A DNA stretch of 64,000 nt from Larus michahellis (Eukaryota; Chordata; Aves; Charadriiformes; Laridae). Numbering within the stretch: position 1 is the stretch's first letter; each line of letters begins with the position of its first letter. Shown in pieces: positions 38,191 through 49,515 of the stretch. Both the position numbers and the translations under genes were made by a program. A model generated the notes under the pieces. That model ran no database searches. It saw only the letters and a program-made list of their open reading frames with translations, and was not told the origin of the DNA. Location: assembly GCF_964199755.1 (NCBI RefSeq), contig NC_133898.1:32925985-32989984 (forward strand), in the 5' to 3' direction.

Positions 38191-41100
38191 ATATACAGTA
38201 TTACAGGCACCTTGGATAAAATTTCTAGTGTTATTCTTCATTTCATTCCTCTTTTATGTGGTCTTTTTATGTGATCTTCCATCAAAGGACTGAAGCAATG
38301 GAATTGGCCCTTTTAGCAAGAGCAACACAGTCTAATATAGGGCCAGCACTGTTAGCTAAAAAGTGTCCTTTACAGCAATAAGTTTTAAGTTGTTCTGTAT
38401 ATGCAGGGACTATTTTCTGCACTACAGCTTTATCTGGCTTCACATATTGATATGGCTGATCAGGACATCACTGTTTCTTTTCCATAAGAACAGCGCACTG
38501 AAACTAGATGGCTGGTGCAGCTGGCTCAGTAACTGGGCTGCCCTCAACCAGCCCAGTGCAGTGTAGCAGGAGTGGGATCAGTAGGAGTACTTGTCACTTG
38601 GCAGAGGAGCTGCCATGGAATAGTCCAGCTCTCCCCCTTTCCCATCCATACGGGAGCTCCATCAGTCCCTGACACAGGCCACGGATTTCAAATTATAGTA
38701 GAGGTGGCACTGGCAAAGGCTTGTTGTGTCCATGTGAAGAACAGTTTGGTGATCTCAAACCATTTCCTAAAATAGAAGCCACACAGCACAGAGTGATACC
38801 TAATTGGGCAGTCTACGGGCAGAGTCTAGGATGTTTATGACTGTACAGTGATTTATCTATTAACCCTAGGGATAGTACACGGTAGATGACAGTACAACTG
38901 TTGGAAAAGCAGCGTGAGAAAGCCTGCTGCCCTGCACCAGGGCCTGTTTGGTACTGGTCCTGTGGCTGAACAGAAGCGCCAGTGTCAATGTTACATTCAG
39001 AGAAAGAAATGTTAAAGCTCCAGTTAATAAAGGCTGCTTATGCCGGAGTCAGCTAACTTTGGTCAAGCAATAAACTTGGAAGTCTTTTCCCCCAAGGGCT
39101 TCCTTTTTTGTCTCTAAAACAAAGGAAAGTGAAATGAAAACAAGAAGTCCAGACTATATAGCAGAGCATTATGTGACTAAGCCAGCTGCTGCTCTGATAC
39201 TGTTATTTTTGTAGTCCAGCCTATTCTGACAGAAGGAAAAGCCTAAGTCTGCCCACAGACCTGGTGCTTTTGATAGCTAGACAGGGCAGTGTACACTAGT
39301 ATGATATTCTTTAGCCCTGTGAACCTACACCCGTATGATAGGGAGTCTGAGCTGCCAACAATATATAGCGGTTGAAAAAACATTTACTATTTATTTACTT
39401 CTACTAGCAAAAAAGAATCGTGGGAGTAGTTTGACTAACTCTATTGTTCAGGTACTCGTTCATTAGGTGCTTAGTTACTTTTAACACTTCCAAAAGTGCA
39501 GCAAGTTATTTACCAAAGATTCCAGCTTCAGCAAAGATGCCCTCCAGCCCTGTGAACTTCCAGCTTTTCATGCACTAGTGTTTTAATGAAAGCCAGGCAA
39601 ATATCTAACAGGGCTGGGTTGAGGTAGTTGTGAAGGGGGTGGGGGGAGGTTTATATTAAAATGCAATACAGCACCAAAGACAGTGATAAAGACTAAACAA
39701 GAGGAAAGCCTTCCCTCCCTGCACTCGTTTAGCAAGCACATGGAAATAATTGTTGGCCCAGAGACACATATCCATAATTCCCATTGTGCTTCGAGAGCCG
39801 GCATACCAGCCCTGTGCACCCTTACAGAGCGCTCCGAGTATTGGAATGCAAATCTGCACACCAAGTGTCAGGACTTGCGTAGCCAATATTCTCACAATAA
39901 GCAACACTATCAATGAGAACAAGGCTCCCCAGAGCAGGTCCGCAGCCATGGAGCTTTCAGGAGTTCATCAGCATGGGAAAGACTTTTACGTGAAGCGGCT
40001 CTCCTGTGTTCAAAATAATTGATTTACTATTTGTGTTTGATCAAGCCTGAGTTTAATCCAGTGTGTTAAAATAAGGAGACGCTCATTGAAACAAATAAGG
40101 GCAACTCAAATAATTCAAAAACATGTTGTTGATATTTTGATAGCAATGAGTTTTTAAAAATTCAGGGATATTTCAAAGAAAATTATGTGTTTCTTTTGAC
40201 TAGGTCATAAACGACCAAAGCCAAGAAGTTTCTTCTATGAGCTGCATCACAGAACTGAAGAAGGGTCAAAACTGTGTGTCATGCAGACATGTCAAGTTGC
40301 TTCTCTCCCAGTGTGCCAGACCGCTTGAGGTGACAAAAGCAAGCGGGTAGGTGACAGGACCTGGGCAGGGAGGCAGTGGTGCTGGGCTCCTGCCAGGGAG
40401 CATGCTGTCCAGCCTGGCTTTTTCTCCACACATGGATCACAGCAGGCAATAGCTCTCCATCTCCATCCCCAATGGCATTGCCTCCCCACCGTTTTCTGAC
40501 CCCGCATGCTATATGTCATGACTGCATCGGCAGCTCACAGATCAGGCTGCCACACTGCCTGGGATTGTGGAAGGGGAGAAAACCATCATGTCATAAGAGA
40601 AATGAGATGCAGAGTTAGCTGCCAGGGACTCAGTTGCATGAAGCAAAGCATAAAATGCCACAGGTCTCAATTCAAGCCTCTTTCCCCAAGGCAAGCAAGA
40701 CAGACTGTTTTATCATTTAGATAAAAATCAAATGTTTGGTAGACTGAGGTTAAATTTTGCTTTGGGGGCATGGAAGATTACTGTTTGGATTTGAATTGGC
40801 ACTACGGAAAATACTCTACATCCTGAGCACCAAAATGCTTGCTGCAGACAACACTCACTCAACTTCATTAAGTGAAGAGGACTGTGTGAAAATCAGCACT
40901 TTCACGTTCAACAGGGTCTCTCGAAGTGGGACACTTTACTCACACTGGCAAGACAGTTGACACTTGGGACAACGTAGTAACAATAACTAATGGAACCAGA
41001 AGATTCATACTCTGACCCAGACTCCTATGTGCTTATTTAAGGAAGAAAAAGAGATGTAATTACTGGGAATGTAGGCCTTTAGCTCTGTAGCTATTTTCTT

Positions 41101-42985
41101 GCTTTGGGATAAAGACAGAACGATCATCAACAAAACAGCTTTGCTAAATTCAAGTTAATGACTGAAGCCAGTGCATAAGCTACACAGACTTACAGTGGGT
41201 GCATTTGAAAGATGTCAGTGGAGGACTGAAAAACTGTTTTTCACAGAAACACAGAAAATAATTTCCCGATTGATAGGGAAATAATAATTTTGAGAACTAA
41301 AATTCTACTTTCACTGCTACTTTTCATATCACACCCTTTCAAAAGAGAAATTCAAAACTGGAACAAATCAGTTAACGCCATATTTATAGAGAGAGAGATT
41401 TATAATGAAATAGAATTTTAAAATGACCATACTGAACTAGGTGCATGTGGAAATATAAAAATACAAACAGTGATGCTTGTTATCAGAAAACAAGACAGGA
41501 AATTAATAATGTAAGGTTTTAGCATCCTATCTGACAAAAGAAGAAACAGATGTCACAATGAACTCCTCTCGTAACTTCATAGCATGGAGACTCTTTTCAT
41601 CAGCTAATAAGATGCAACCACTTAAAGCAAAAGCAGGGTGTAACTGCTTGATTTCTCCCACATAAACCCCGCTTTGTTGTTACTGCGCTTGCCTCACTAT
41701 CTTGATCATAAATTGTTGTTCATAACTTAGAGCTGGGAGGCACCATCAGTGATGTAAGTTTTCTTGACATAGGGCTCTAAGGGATGGCTTTGCCACATCC
41801 TTCACAGCCCTGTCTTATAGATGTGGCACTATGATTTGAAAACAATAAAATAAAAAATTACTGCAGTAGAAATATTGTTGCATGTCATCAGGATCTACAA
41901 AGTGAGTCAGAACTAGGCTGGGAACATTTTAGGGCTTCATGGTCACATATGATTCCAGGACCAAGAAGTTCATGCTCTGAGCCTAAAGTTGCAGTCTTAG
42001 AAGAGTATGATTGCATTTGAGAACAGACAGTCGGGCTGTTTGCTCAGAAGCACCGAAACTCCAGCCTCTTTAATGCACTAGTGCTCTTACAAATGATCTA
42101 TTGTACTTTCTACTGTTTACAGAGCCAGGTTTACGCCTGTGTGGAGAAACAGACTGGTAAACAATATTGATAAGACTGCGCTCCAGCATTTGTGGGAGAA
42201 GCTGAATGAAGAGTTAACAATTAAAGTCCTACTAATGATAATGCAGCTTGGTTACCTGCAATCAGAAAAGAGTTACAGCTCGATTTTTGATTACTTCTTC
42301 ATTTCCTAGAGAAAATATACTGCACTAGACCAATGAGCAGAGACTGCAGGTCTACTCTCAAAGCCCACTAGTACAACAAAGGGAACACCAGTCCTGGAAC
42401 TAAGAGTTGTCCCCTCTGTCTCCCATATGCAGGCAGCACAGCTCTTCTGCAGAGAGCATTAAGGGCACCAGCACTGCCCTCTCATTCTTCTTCTCTGGCT
42501 CATGGACATGCTCAAACTGAGCACAGTAATGCTACACCCAGCAGCAAGGATGTGGAACACCTCCCCTAGAAAGCACCGAGGTGTAAGGAATTGCTGCATT
42601 CCTTCCTCACCACAGTTTCCTTCCGTAATTTTTTTTGTGCCAAAGGTGTGAATGCTAACCAGCAGTTTCAGCTGTATGTTTTTATAACTTTCTAGGCCTC
42701 CTTTACCACCATGTTCATTCAGAGATGACTGTTGGAATCCCTGCTGTCACTACACTTCCAAGGTGGGTTCCACTTCTCTAGGCTCAGTCTTGACGCCTGT
42801 GTAGACTGCAAGTCATGCCTAAGGTATTTTGAGTCATTGTTTATTTTACCAGCTATCACAATCTTTTAAGGAGCAAGGTGGGTTAAATAAATAATGTAAC
42901 GAGCTACTAGCAAGTCTTTTCCTCTCCCCCACTCCCAGCCTGCAGAATAGTGATCATTGAACCACACTGTAAATTAGCTGTAATT

Positions 42986-43020
42986 AAAAAAAAAAAGGAG
43001 AGGGAAAAAAAGAAGAGAAG
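42986..43020. repeat. Purine-only A/G tract
   Basis: A run of A followed by mixed A/G, with no pyrimidine for about 35 bp. It is a low-complexity tract that could form triplex-type structure. No function is evident. Confidence 0.8.
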
Positions 43021-43079
43021 CAAAACAGGAAAAAGCAAATTTGAGCTTCAGAAGGTTGCATCTCAACTAAAGAGTATTG

Positions 43080-43850
43080 TCATTGGTGAGGAAAGAAAAC
43101 ACAGAAATGTTTTTTAAGGGGTTAAATAAATATTTTCGAGATGAATATTAGGTATCCATTAATGTCTGTCTGTTTAGTCCACCCTAATATCCATCCTTCA
43201 GTTATCCTGTTACCAAAATGAGAGAGAGAGAAAGCGAGAGAGGCTTTCCCTTTAATTTGCTTTGCAGTCTGATGGTTGAAGATAAGAAAAAAACCCAAAA
43301 CCTTTCTGGCTGTTTTGAATGAATGGTCAAAGGTACCTTTGCGGCTCCTTCACAGGGTGAACTAATCTGTGACAACTGTAGCTAATCTGATAAGAAGGCC
43401 CGCATGTGTGCTAATGTGCTAATATGAGGGGATTCAGAGCAGTCAGCGGTGGGGAAAAACCACCGCTTCCTAAATGGACCCTCATATGCGACAGCCCTGG
43501 CCAACATATGCGCATTTTAACACTCGCTTAACAGGGAGACAATGCGGTGGCCTTTGTTGTGCAACACAGAGGCCCGATTCTCATGGTGGGAATTTCTGCC
43601 TCACAGGCGACATTCTTTCAGATGCGATGCAAGGAGCTGGTGGCCTGGCCGCGGCCCGGAGCTGGGGCTGCAAGGACTGCAGGGCTCGGCAGAAAGGCTA
43701 CGTGTACACGTGCAAAAGGAAAGGCCCTCCGCTTATTCCTTCCCTGAGAGGCTGAAAACCTGGCTAATCCCCGCGTGTGGGTGCACGAGGGAGGGCGGGA
43801 AGGAGAGAAAAAGGCAGAGAAAGCGAGGAAAGAGGGAAGAATCAGCTTAA
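43080..43850. promoter_or_regulatory. Candidate regulatory element, motif-dense and CpG-enriched
   Basis: The left half (43080-43440) is unique AT-rich sequence with TCF/LEF-like TCAAAGG, GATA-like TGATAAGA, a doubled TGTGCTAA and a GA repeat (43220-43242). The right half (43441-43830) is GC-rich, with about 20 CpG by eye in 390 bp, well above the rest of the window. It has a perfect 8-bp stem hairpin (43445-43467) and a 12-bp palindrome ACGTGTACACGT containing a CACGTG E-box at 43707-43712. Three overlapping plus-strand frames and one minus frame are open simply because of base composition; none is recognisable. A promoter, enhancer or noncoding exon is possible. Confidence 0.35.
43445..43467. 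other. Perfect 8-bp inverted repeat (hairpin)
   Basis: AGCGGTGG and CCACCGCT are separated by GGAAAAA, giving a GC-rich stem of 8 bp with a 7-nt loop. It is not followed by a T run and there is no reason to call a terminator in a vertebrate. It is at the left border of the CpG-enriched half of the 43-kb block. Confidence 0.6.
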
Positions 43851-43923
43851 ACATGTTGGACCAGGTCTCTAGCTGTGATAAAACCAGCTTGTAGGCTATG
43901 GTGCTTTATCTAGAGCTATAATC

Positions 43924-44099
43924 AGGTTGACACAGGCCGCTCAGAGAGGTTGCGGAGTCCCCTTCTCTGGAGATACTCAAAACCCGCCTGGATGCGTTCC
44001 TGTCCAGCCTGCTCCAGGTGAACCTGCTTTGGCAGGGGGGTTGGACTAGATGATCTCTGAAGGTGCCTTCCAACCCCTACAATTCTGTGATTCTGTGAC
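43924..44099 (+). mobile_element. CR1 LINE 3' end fragment
   Basis: A CR1 3' end of about 175 bp. It reads from 'tcagagaggttgcggagtccccttctctgg' through 'ggttggactagatgatctctgaaggtgccttccaacccc' to two ATTCTGTG octamers. It is truncated within the noncoding 3' region and has no ORF2. Low divergence from the usual avian pattern suggests a comparatively recent insertion. It lies just right of the 43-kb CpG block and 0.55 kb left of another CR1 in the same direction. Confidence 0.93.
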
Positions 44100-44650
44100 A
44101 CCAATCTGTAATGTTTTGCTGTGTTTTATTTTCTATATTGTCCTTGGAGGAGAGTTCTTAAGTGCTCCACTGGAAAGATTAAGTAACATTTCCTTGCCCC
44201 CTGGACTGTTTTACCTCACCCTTAGGATAAGTTATCTGAGAGAGGATAGGCACCTTACTTTTAGTATAGACCATGCAATAGGGAAGAAGACTTCATGGAC
44301 ATTGAAACTTGAAACTTCAAGAGACAGAGAGTTCAATATTGGCCATGGTTGTGATGCCTCTTCTGGACACAAATGTGCCCTGCAGACTGGGTGGACCCTA
44401 GTCAGTTCCCCACCGTCCTTTGTTTTCAGGTGTCCTACAGCAAAATGAAAATAAAAGTGTGAGCCAATACATACCTGGAGACAAAGTCTACTCACCTAAG
44501 AGAGAAAAGTTTACTAACTGCCTCTTGTGAGTGGGGAACAAAAATTTTCAGTTGTGCCTTTGTCTGGTTGGTGCCCAGCACCTTTCCAGCATGGCTGGTG
44601 CCAGACAGCACAGTTACCATGAGCCTGACAAAAGCACACGGACAATGGGC

Positions 44651-44899
44651 ACAAGTGGAAATACAGAAAATTCCATTTAAACATAAGAAAAATACTTTTT
44701 TACTGTGAGGGTGACCAAACACTGGAGCAGGTTGCCCAGAGAGGTTGTAGAGTCTCCACGCTTCAGAGACACTCATCGAACTAGACACTGTCCTGGGCAA
44801 GCAGCTCTAGCTGACCCTGCCTGAGCAAGAGGTTGGATGAGACGAGGTGATCTGCAGAGGCTTCTTCCAACCTCAGTCATTCTGTCATTCTGTCACTCT
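44651..44899 (+). mobile_element. CR1 LINE 3' end fragment
   Basis: A CR1 3' end of about 250 bp, starting at 'ggaaatacagaaaattccatttaaacataag', continuing through 'actggagcaggttgcccagagaggttgtagagtctcc' and 'gaggttggatgagac...gatctgcagaggcttcttccaacctc', and ending in ATTCTGTC-type octamers. It shows more substitutions than the copy at 43.92 kb, for example a broken 'ggactagatgatct' word, so it is older or from another subfamily. It is noncoding. Confidence 0.92.
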
Positions 44900-47800
44900 A
44901 AGAGTTCAGTGTATTCCCCATCCACAAGTCTCATCCATAGTTATTTCATTTGACTGACAGCACAATGACAAGAGCAAAGGGAGAGCAACACTAATATTAG
45001 CTCTTTTATCTCAAACAACATTCCTGTTTCACCGTGAGGGAAAAATAAAACTCAGGGAACATCTAAGCTGCAAATATGGCCTCAGAAAAGTGCTCTTCAG
45101 AGCACTTCAGATCCACAGCACTTTGGTCCAAAACACAGACCAGACTTACCCAAGAATTCCCGTAAGAGCATGACCCTGGTTTTACAGCTGCGGGCTTTTT
45201 AGCCTTCTTCCATTCAAAACACATTCCCATAGCAGAGCTGACAAAAGTGGTGGGATTCACCAAATGCTGAGTAGTGTCTGGGGTACCTGTAAAACAATAT
45301 TATTTTAGCTACTCAAGACCTGTTTGATTTTTCTCAGCATTCTGAAAGTATTAGTGAGTAAGAATAACTGTTGTGTTTCTAAATATGTAAATGGAGAAAT
45401 CTTATTGATTCCGTTCCACTTTGTTGCATTCAGGGATAGTATTTTATGCTTGAGTTTTGAACGCATAACAATTGACCCCTACTGAATAGTGACGACATTT
45501 CCTCTCAGAGGAAGTCCTGAGGGAAGGAAGGTCCCGCATAAACAAACTTCCACTCAGCACAATAGAGTAGGCCATAAATGCGACCATTTTTTCAGGGCAT
45601 GGGTGAGGCTGACACTCTCTTCCTGCTCATGCAGGCCAGGGCTTATCGCAGTCCCGTTTCCCTGTAATTTAAATGTTTGCCTAGCTTCTAGTTCATTTGT
45701 ATTTTTCCCCACACAGTGCAGATGTATCCCATTTTCCTGTTGCTGTGGAACACAGCCACAGTTTCCAACAGTGTTACATAAATGACCATCTGTGGTAAAA
45801 AAAAAAATGCTGATGCACAAGATTGCAGTGTGAGAATTTTAGCTAGCTAGCAAAACTTATGCTATTAATACTTTTGACGCTTCCTGACAATAAAGGCAAA
45901 ATGCAGTGTTCCCTCTGTTTTAGCACACTTTAGATACATGACAGACAGCCACTGTTGCTGCGTGCAGGGAAGAAGCTCCAGGGAAAAGTTAAATAAAAGC
46001 TATGCCTAGCTTTCCTTAAGCTTTTCAGCAGAGTAAAGGCAGACTAAACTAATGAAAAGTTATTATACTTATCATGAGAGCGGTACCCAATGGAAATAAA
46101 GAAGAATACTAAGGTTTCATCAGCATATTTTTGGCATCTTTGCATTTGCTGACTTCCAGAATCAGCAGAGCTGGGAACACTGAAACCAATGCACAGATCT
46201 CTGCGACTGGTGCAACCGTTGTCATAGTAGATGATGGCAGTAGTACATTGACAGTGCTTGTGTGGATGGGGATGAGAGGAAATTAAGATCTTGTCAGTGA
46301 CTTTCACAGACACTTGGTGCCATTCCACGTGCTAGAGGGGCACAAGGGCTGTGGGGTTTTTTTGATCACCCCAAGACTGACACTTGCTGCCTCGTTCTCT
46401 TCAAAATACTGCTGTAGCAAACCTTCCTTTTCCCTGCCTTTGACTCCTCATCCTCTGGTCACTCATCTCTCACAATAAATCTCTCTTCCTTTCTTATGCA
46501 TCACCTTGCCCAGATAGTCCTGGCTACCTGCCGGCTCCATATCAGATTTCACTTTCCCCCACCTTCCTGACTTCTTTAAGTTCTGGTTCAGTTCAAAGTT
46601 CCCCTCAATCCAATTCGCTATTCTGAAACCCAAAAGCCACAGTGACACAAATTAAACCTTTCCAGGATGTCTGATTAAGAGTGAAACAGTATGTGTTTTC
46701 TTAGTTGTTTTTTTTTTTGCCTTCCTTTTTTTAGCAAATGTTGAACTATTATGTTTGAAATTTGCAGTAAAAAAAAAAAGTGCGGGCAGACATACATTAC
46801 GTAAAATTTTATTCCAAATGGGTGAAGTTTGTGAAGCCTATACACCAGGATCAGATAGGTTTGGGCAACCTTAATAACTTGTGCCGATAGGCATGCATAG
46901 TTATATATACGCGCATGCTCTTATGATAACTGTGCCCGAAGTGCACTCACAAAATAAGCGCATTCATGCACCAACAAGCAAATATGTGTACAAAACAGAA
47001 CTATGAATATTGCAAGTATCTGCATGTGCCACAGCGTCGGCTTTCTCAAACTTGCACTTTGCACGTATGATTATTTTTCAGCTCTTACAAAACACTTTGA
47101 AAGTATTCATGCTCATTCAAATTTAACTTCTGAGTCCTTTTAGCAGTAGCTCTTGAGCACCTATCAGTTTTCAATCCTCTGATAGAAAATTATTCTATTA
47201 TTACTTTCTACAGATGATTTCTATGAATGGCGGAATGTGATTTTGTTCATTCATAAATAGCAGCAACAGGCAGACATGTCCATTAATAATACACTAACAA
47301 TAATAATTAACCATAACAATAATAACAGACAAACAGTACAAGGAGGAGAGCAATTTGCTGTAACATCCAGATCTAGAGAAAATTGATAAAAACAATGAGG
47401 TTTTCTTTACCTGTGAGATTCAAATGTCATTTCATTTGAATTTCTTTCTCTTTTCTCTCTTCTCTCACATTTTTCCTGTAGACAAGAAACTTTTGTTTTG
47501 TGGTGCAAGGAAAAGAATGCGAATGAAAAGTAATTCACACAAACACATATGCTCACACACAATCCCCAAGAATTCTGAGTTCCTGAAAATTTTAGGCACA
47601 TCTCCTCTTTGCCAAGTTAGGCCAGATTTCCTTCTAATTTTACAGAAATGGATACGCAAGTCTCTAGTTTTCTCAGCTGCCACTGTGAACTGCTTGTCAT
47701 AACCTTAAGAGACCCTGAGAAATCAAAGCATCTACAAAACCTCTGCTTTGGGATCTTTTTGAGTAAAATCAAACATCCTCAGTATGCAGTTCTGTAAAAA

Positions 47801-48793
47801 CAATGAATATAAATGTCACATTCAGCCATTCACTTTTAGTTCAGACTACATGTTTTTCTGACAAAGGACCATACATGGTATATAATCCTTAGCTCCTTCA
47901 GGATTTTAATCTGCCGTGAAGCATATGGTAAAAAAGGTAAGTGTTCTGTAGAATCATTAACTTGCCTAAAGCAATGTGGATGTTCTTTATTTCTTTCTTG
48001 AAAGACAAAGAGCATCTGAAAGTAGTTAACAGCCCAAACCCTATAGTTTGCTGAGGCAGCAAAAAATGAACCTGGAAATGTCCCTGCAGGGCTGAGTTTT
48101 ATGTTAATTAGTCAATTCCCAGGGCAGTGCTTGTATTGACAAGAGTATGTTATTGTTCTGCTTCCTCAGTTAGTACCAAGAATGTAAGAGCACAACATAT
48201 AAATACATTTATTTATCAGCACCAAAAACATCAGGGGGATTGTGTTATATCAAAGCTATAGTTGACAGAAAAATTGCAGAAACCTCAATTCTGATCTCGC
48301 TCCAGTGAGAGAACAGAATTGTCCTTTTAATGTAATGCCGCTCATTGTAAAAGGGATTCCTTTCAGAATATCAAAAGCCTTAGGTCAAACTTTACCTTGT
48401 AAAAAGCCCATTCAGTGGTATTCACAAAGAGTGGGGCTCTCAGAAGCACTGGGCTCAACCAGCTCCTGGTGCTGAGGAAGGGCAAGACAAAACCACCAGA
48501 AAGCAGTCCAGAAGAAAAGTAGCTGAGGATTTGCTTTCTTCTAAGGGAGTTGTGGAGCAGCTCAGCCTGGAGGACGCGGCACTGCTGCTCATCCCCTCCC
48601 TCCCTCCCAGCCCAGACGGTAGGCTGCAAAGCAATGTCCAACTGAGGTCAGCCAGGCTCCGGAGAAGCAAACAGCTGGTATGGCACCAGCCCCTTTGTGT
48701 TTCCTCCTAAAGGCTCAGTGTGGCTGGCTCCTGGAAACATACTCATGTATGGGATTTTATACCCACAGAAGAGGATCTGCAGAAGACAGCACG
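44900..48793. other. Unique noncoding DNA, no gene seen
   Basis: No recognisable gene or repeat. A strong acceptor (GTTTGATTTTTCTCAG) followed 16 nt later by GTGAGT lies at 45322-45359, and another pair (CCTTAGCTCCTTCAG, then 35 nt, then GTAAGT) at 47887-47942. Both enclosed segments break frame. The stretch 47210-47360 is rich in AATAAT/ACAAT words and could bind SOX factors; this is only a word count impression. Confidence 0.5.
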
Positions 48794-48863
48794 TTGGGGG
48801 TTGGACTAGACGACCTTTAAAGGTCCATTCCAACCCAACACATTCTATGATTCTATGATTCTC
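48794..48863 (+). mobile_element. CR1 LINE 3' tail, severely 5'-truncated
   Basis: About 70 bp of CR1 3' end, 'ggttggactagacgacctttaaaggtccattccaaccca', with three ATTCTATG-type octamers. It is very similar to the copy at 8974-9036 and probably the same subfamily. It has no coding capacity. Confidence 0.92.
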
Positions 48864-48948
48864 TTTATAACGCTGTCTGTTGCAGTCTTCTTTAACTCTC
48901 TCCATACTTGTTTGCTGCTGCGATCAGCTCACATGCTGAGCAAGGTTA

Positions 48949-48972
48949 GGGGAAATGAGAGGGGAAATGAGA
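48949..48972. repeat. 12-bp tandem duplication
   Basis: The unit GGGGAAATGAGA occurs twice head to tail without mismatch. Confidence 0.85.
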
Positions 48973-49439
48973 AACTACAAGAATAGTGTTCCGGAGTAAA
49001 CCCAGCTGAAAACAGAGAGACTTCATTGAAAAAAGTGGGTTTTGGATAAGAGTTGACAGAGGCCTCCCTTCTGATAAGCCTGTGGCCTGTTAACGTGTCC
49101 AGAACCACTCTCTGGCTCTGAGGATGAATGGCATTAGCATGGTCTGGACTCACACAACCAGCCCACCTCTTTGTACCTAACTCCAGTTACCACGTCCATG
49201 CGACCTCTTGGGAAGCACCTTAAATCCGCAATAGTCACCCAAATGATGTTTGGCCCTTAAATGGGAGAAGCTGGTCAGCCCAGGCCAAAACCGGGCCAAA
49301 CAAAGTGTAAAGCAGGAAACGGACTGTGTGATGGTGCTCAAACCTGTCAGTGTGCCATGATAAACAGAGCCTTTGGAGCAGCATAATGAGATATGTTTCA
49401 TCCCATCCCATGTGTTATGTTCAGGGACTGTTCCAGAAA

Positions 49440-49515
49440 GGGCCTGATTCAAAGCACATCAAAATTGTTTGCAGTTTTCCCAGCAGTTTCAATGGGCTTT
49501 GCGATCTAGTCTTCA
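49440..49515. repeat. Probable ancient sauropsid dispersed repeat fragment
   Basis: 'gggcctgattcaaagcacatc...cagtttcaatgggctttgcgatc' matches the inverted arrangement of a widespread old reptile and bird repeat in which 'cctgatccaaagccca' is followed by 'ttcaatgggctttggatcagg'. It is diverged and I do not know its formal name. Confidence 0.45.

Larger units (their letters stand above)
33867..43079. other. Unique noncoding DNA, no gene seen
   Basis: About 9 kb without a recognisable gene. Open frames up to 113 codons occur on both strands (for example 35727-36053 minus and 35926-36267 plus, overlapping each other), as expected by chance. It contains a T-rich tract at 36539-36564, a 10-bp tandem duplication at 38171-38190, and somewhat GC-richer stretches near 38480-38700 and 40300-40720 without recognisable features. 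The stretch 42110-42320 is rich in FOX/SOX/GATA-like words and could be a conserved element, which cannot be judged without alignment. Confidence 0.55.

Noticed and set aside
43474..43850. Three overlapping plus-strand frames
   Set aside because: Several frames are open at once because of high G+C. None has a recognisable motif, so a coding call is unsupported.
44050..44448. 132-codon plus-strand frame
   Set aside because: It starts inside a CR1 3' end and continues into unique DNA with no recognisable product.
45338..45353. 16-nt segment between acceptor and GTGAGT
   Set aside because: The length breaks frame and such pairs are expected by chance. It was weaker than the candidates reported.
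47902..47936. 35-nt segment between acceptor and GTAAGT
   Set aside because: The length is not a multiple of three, the acceptor is only moderate and two of three frames are poor. It fits chance.
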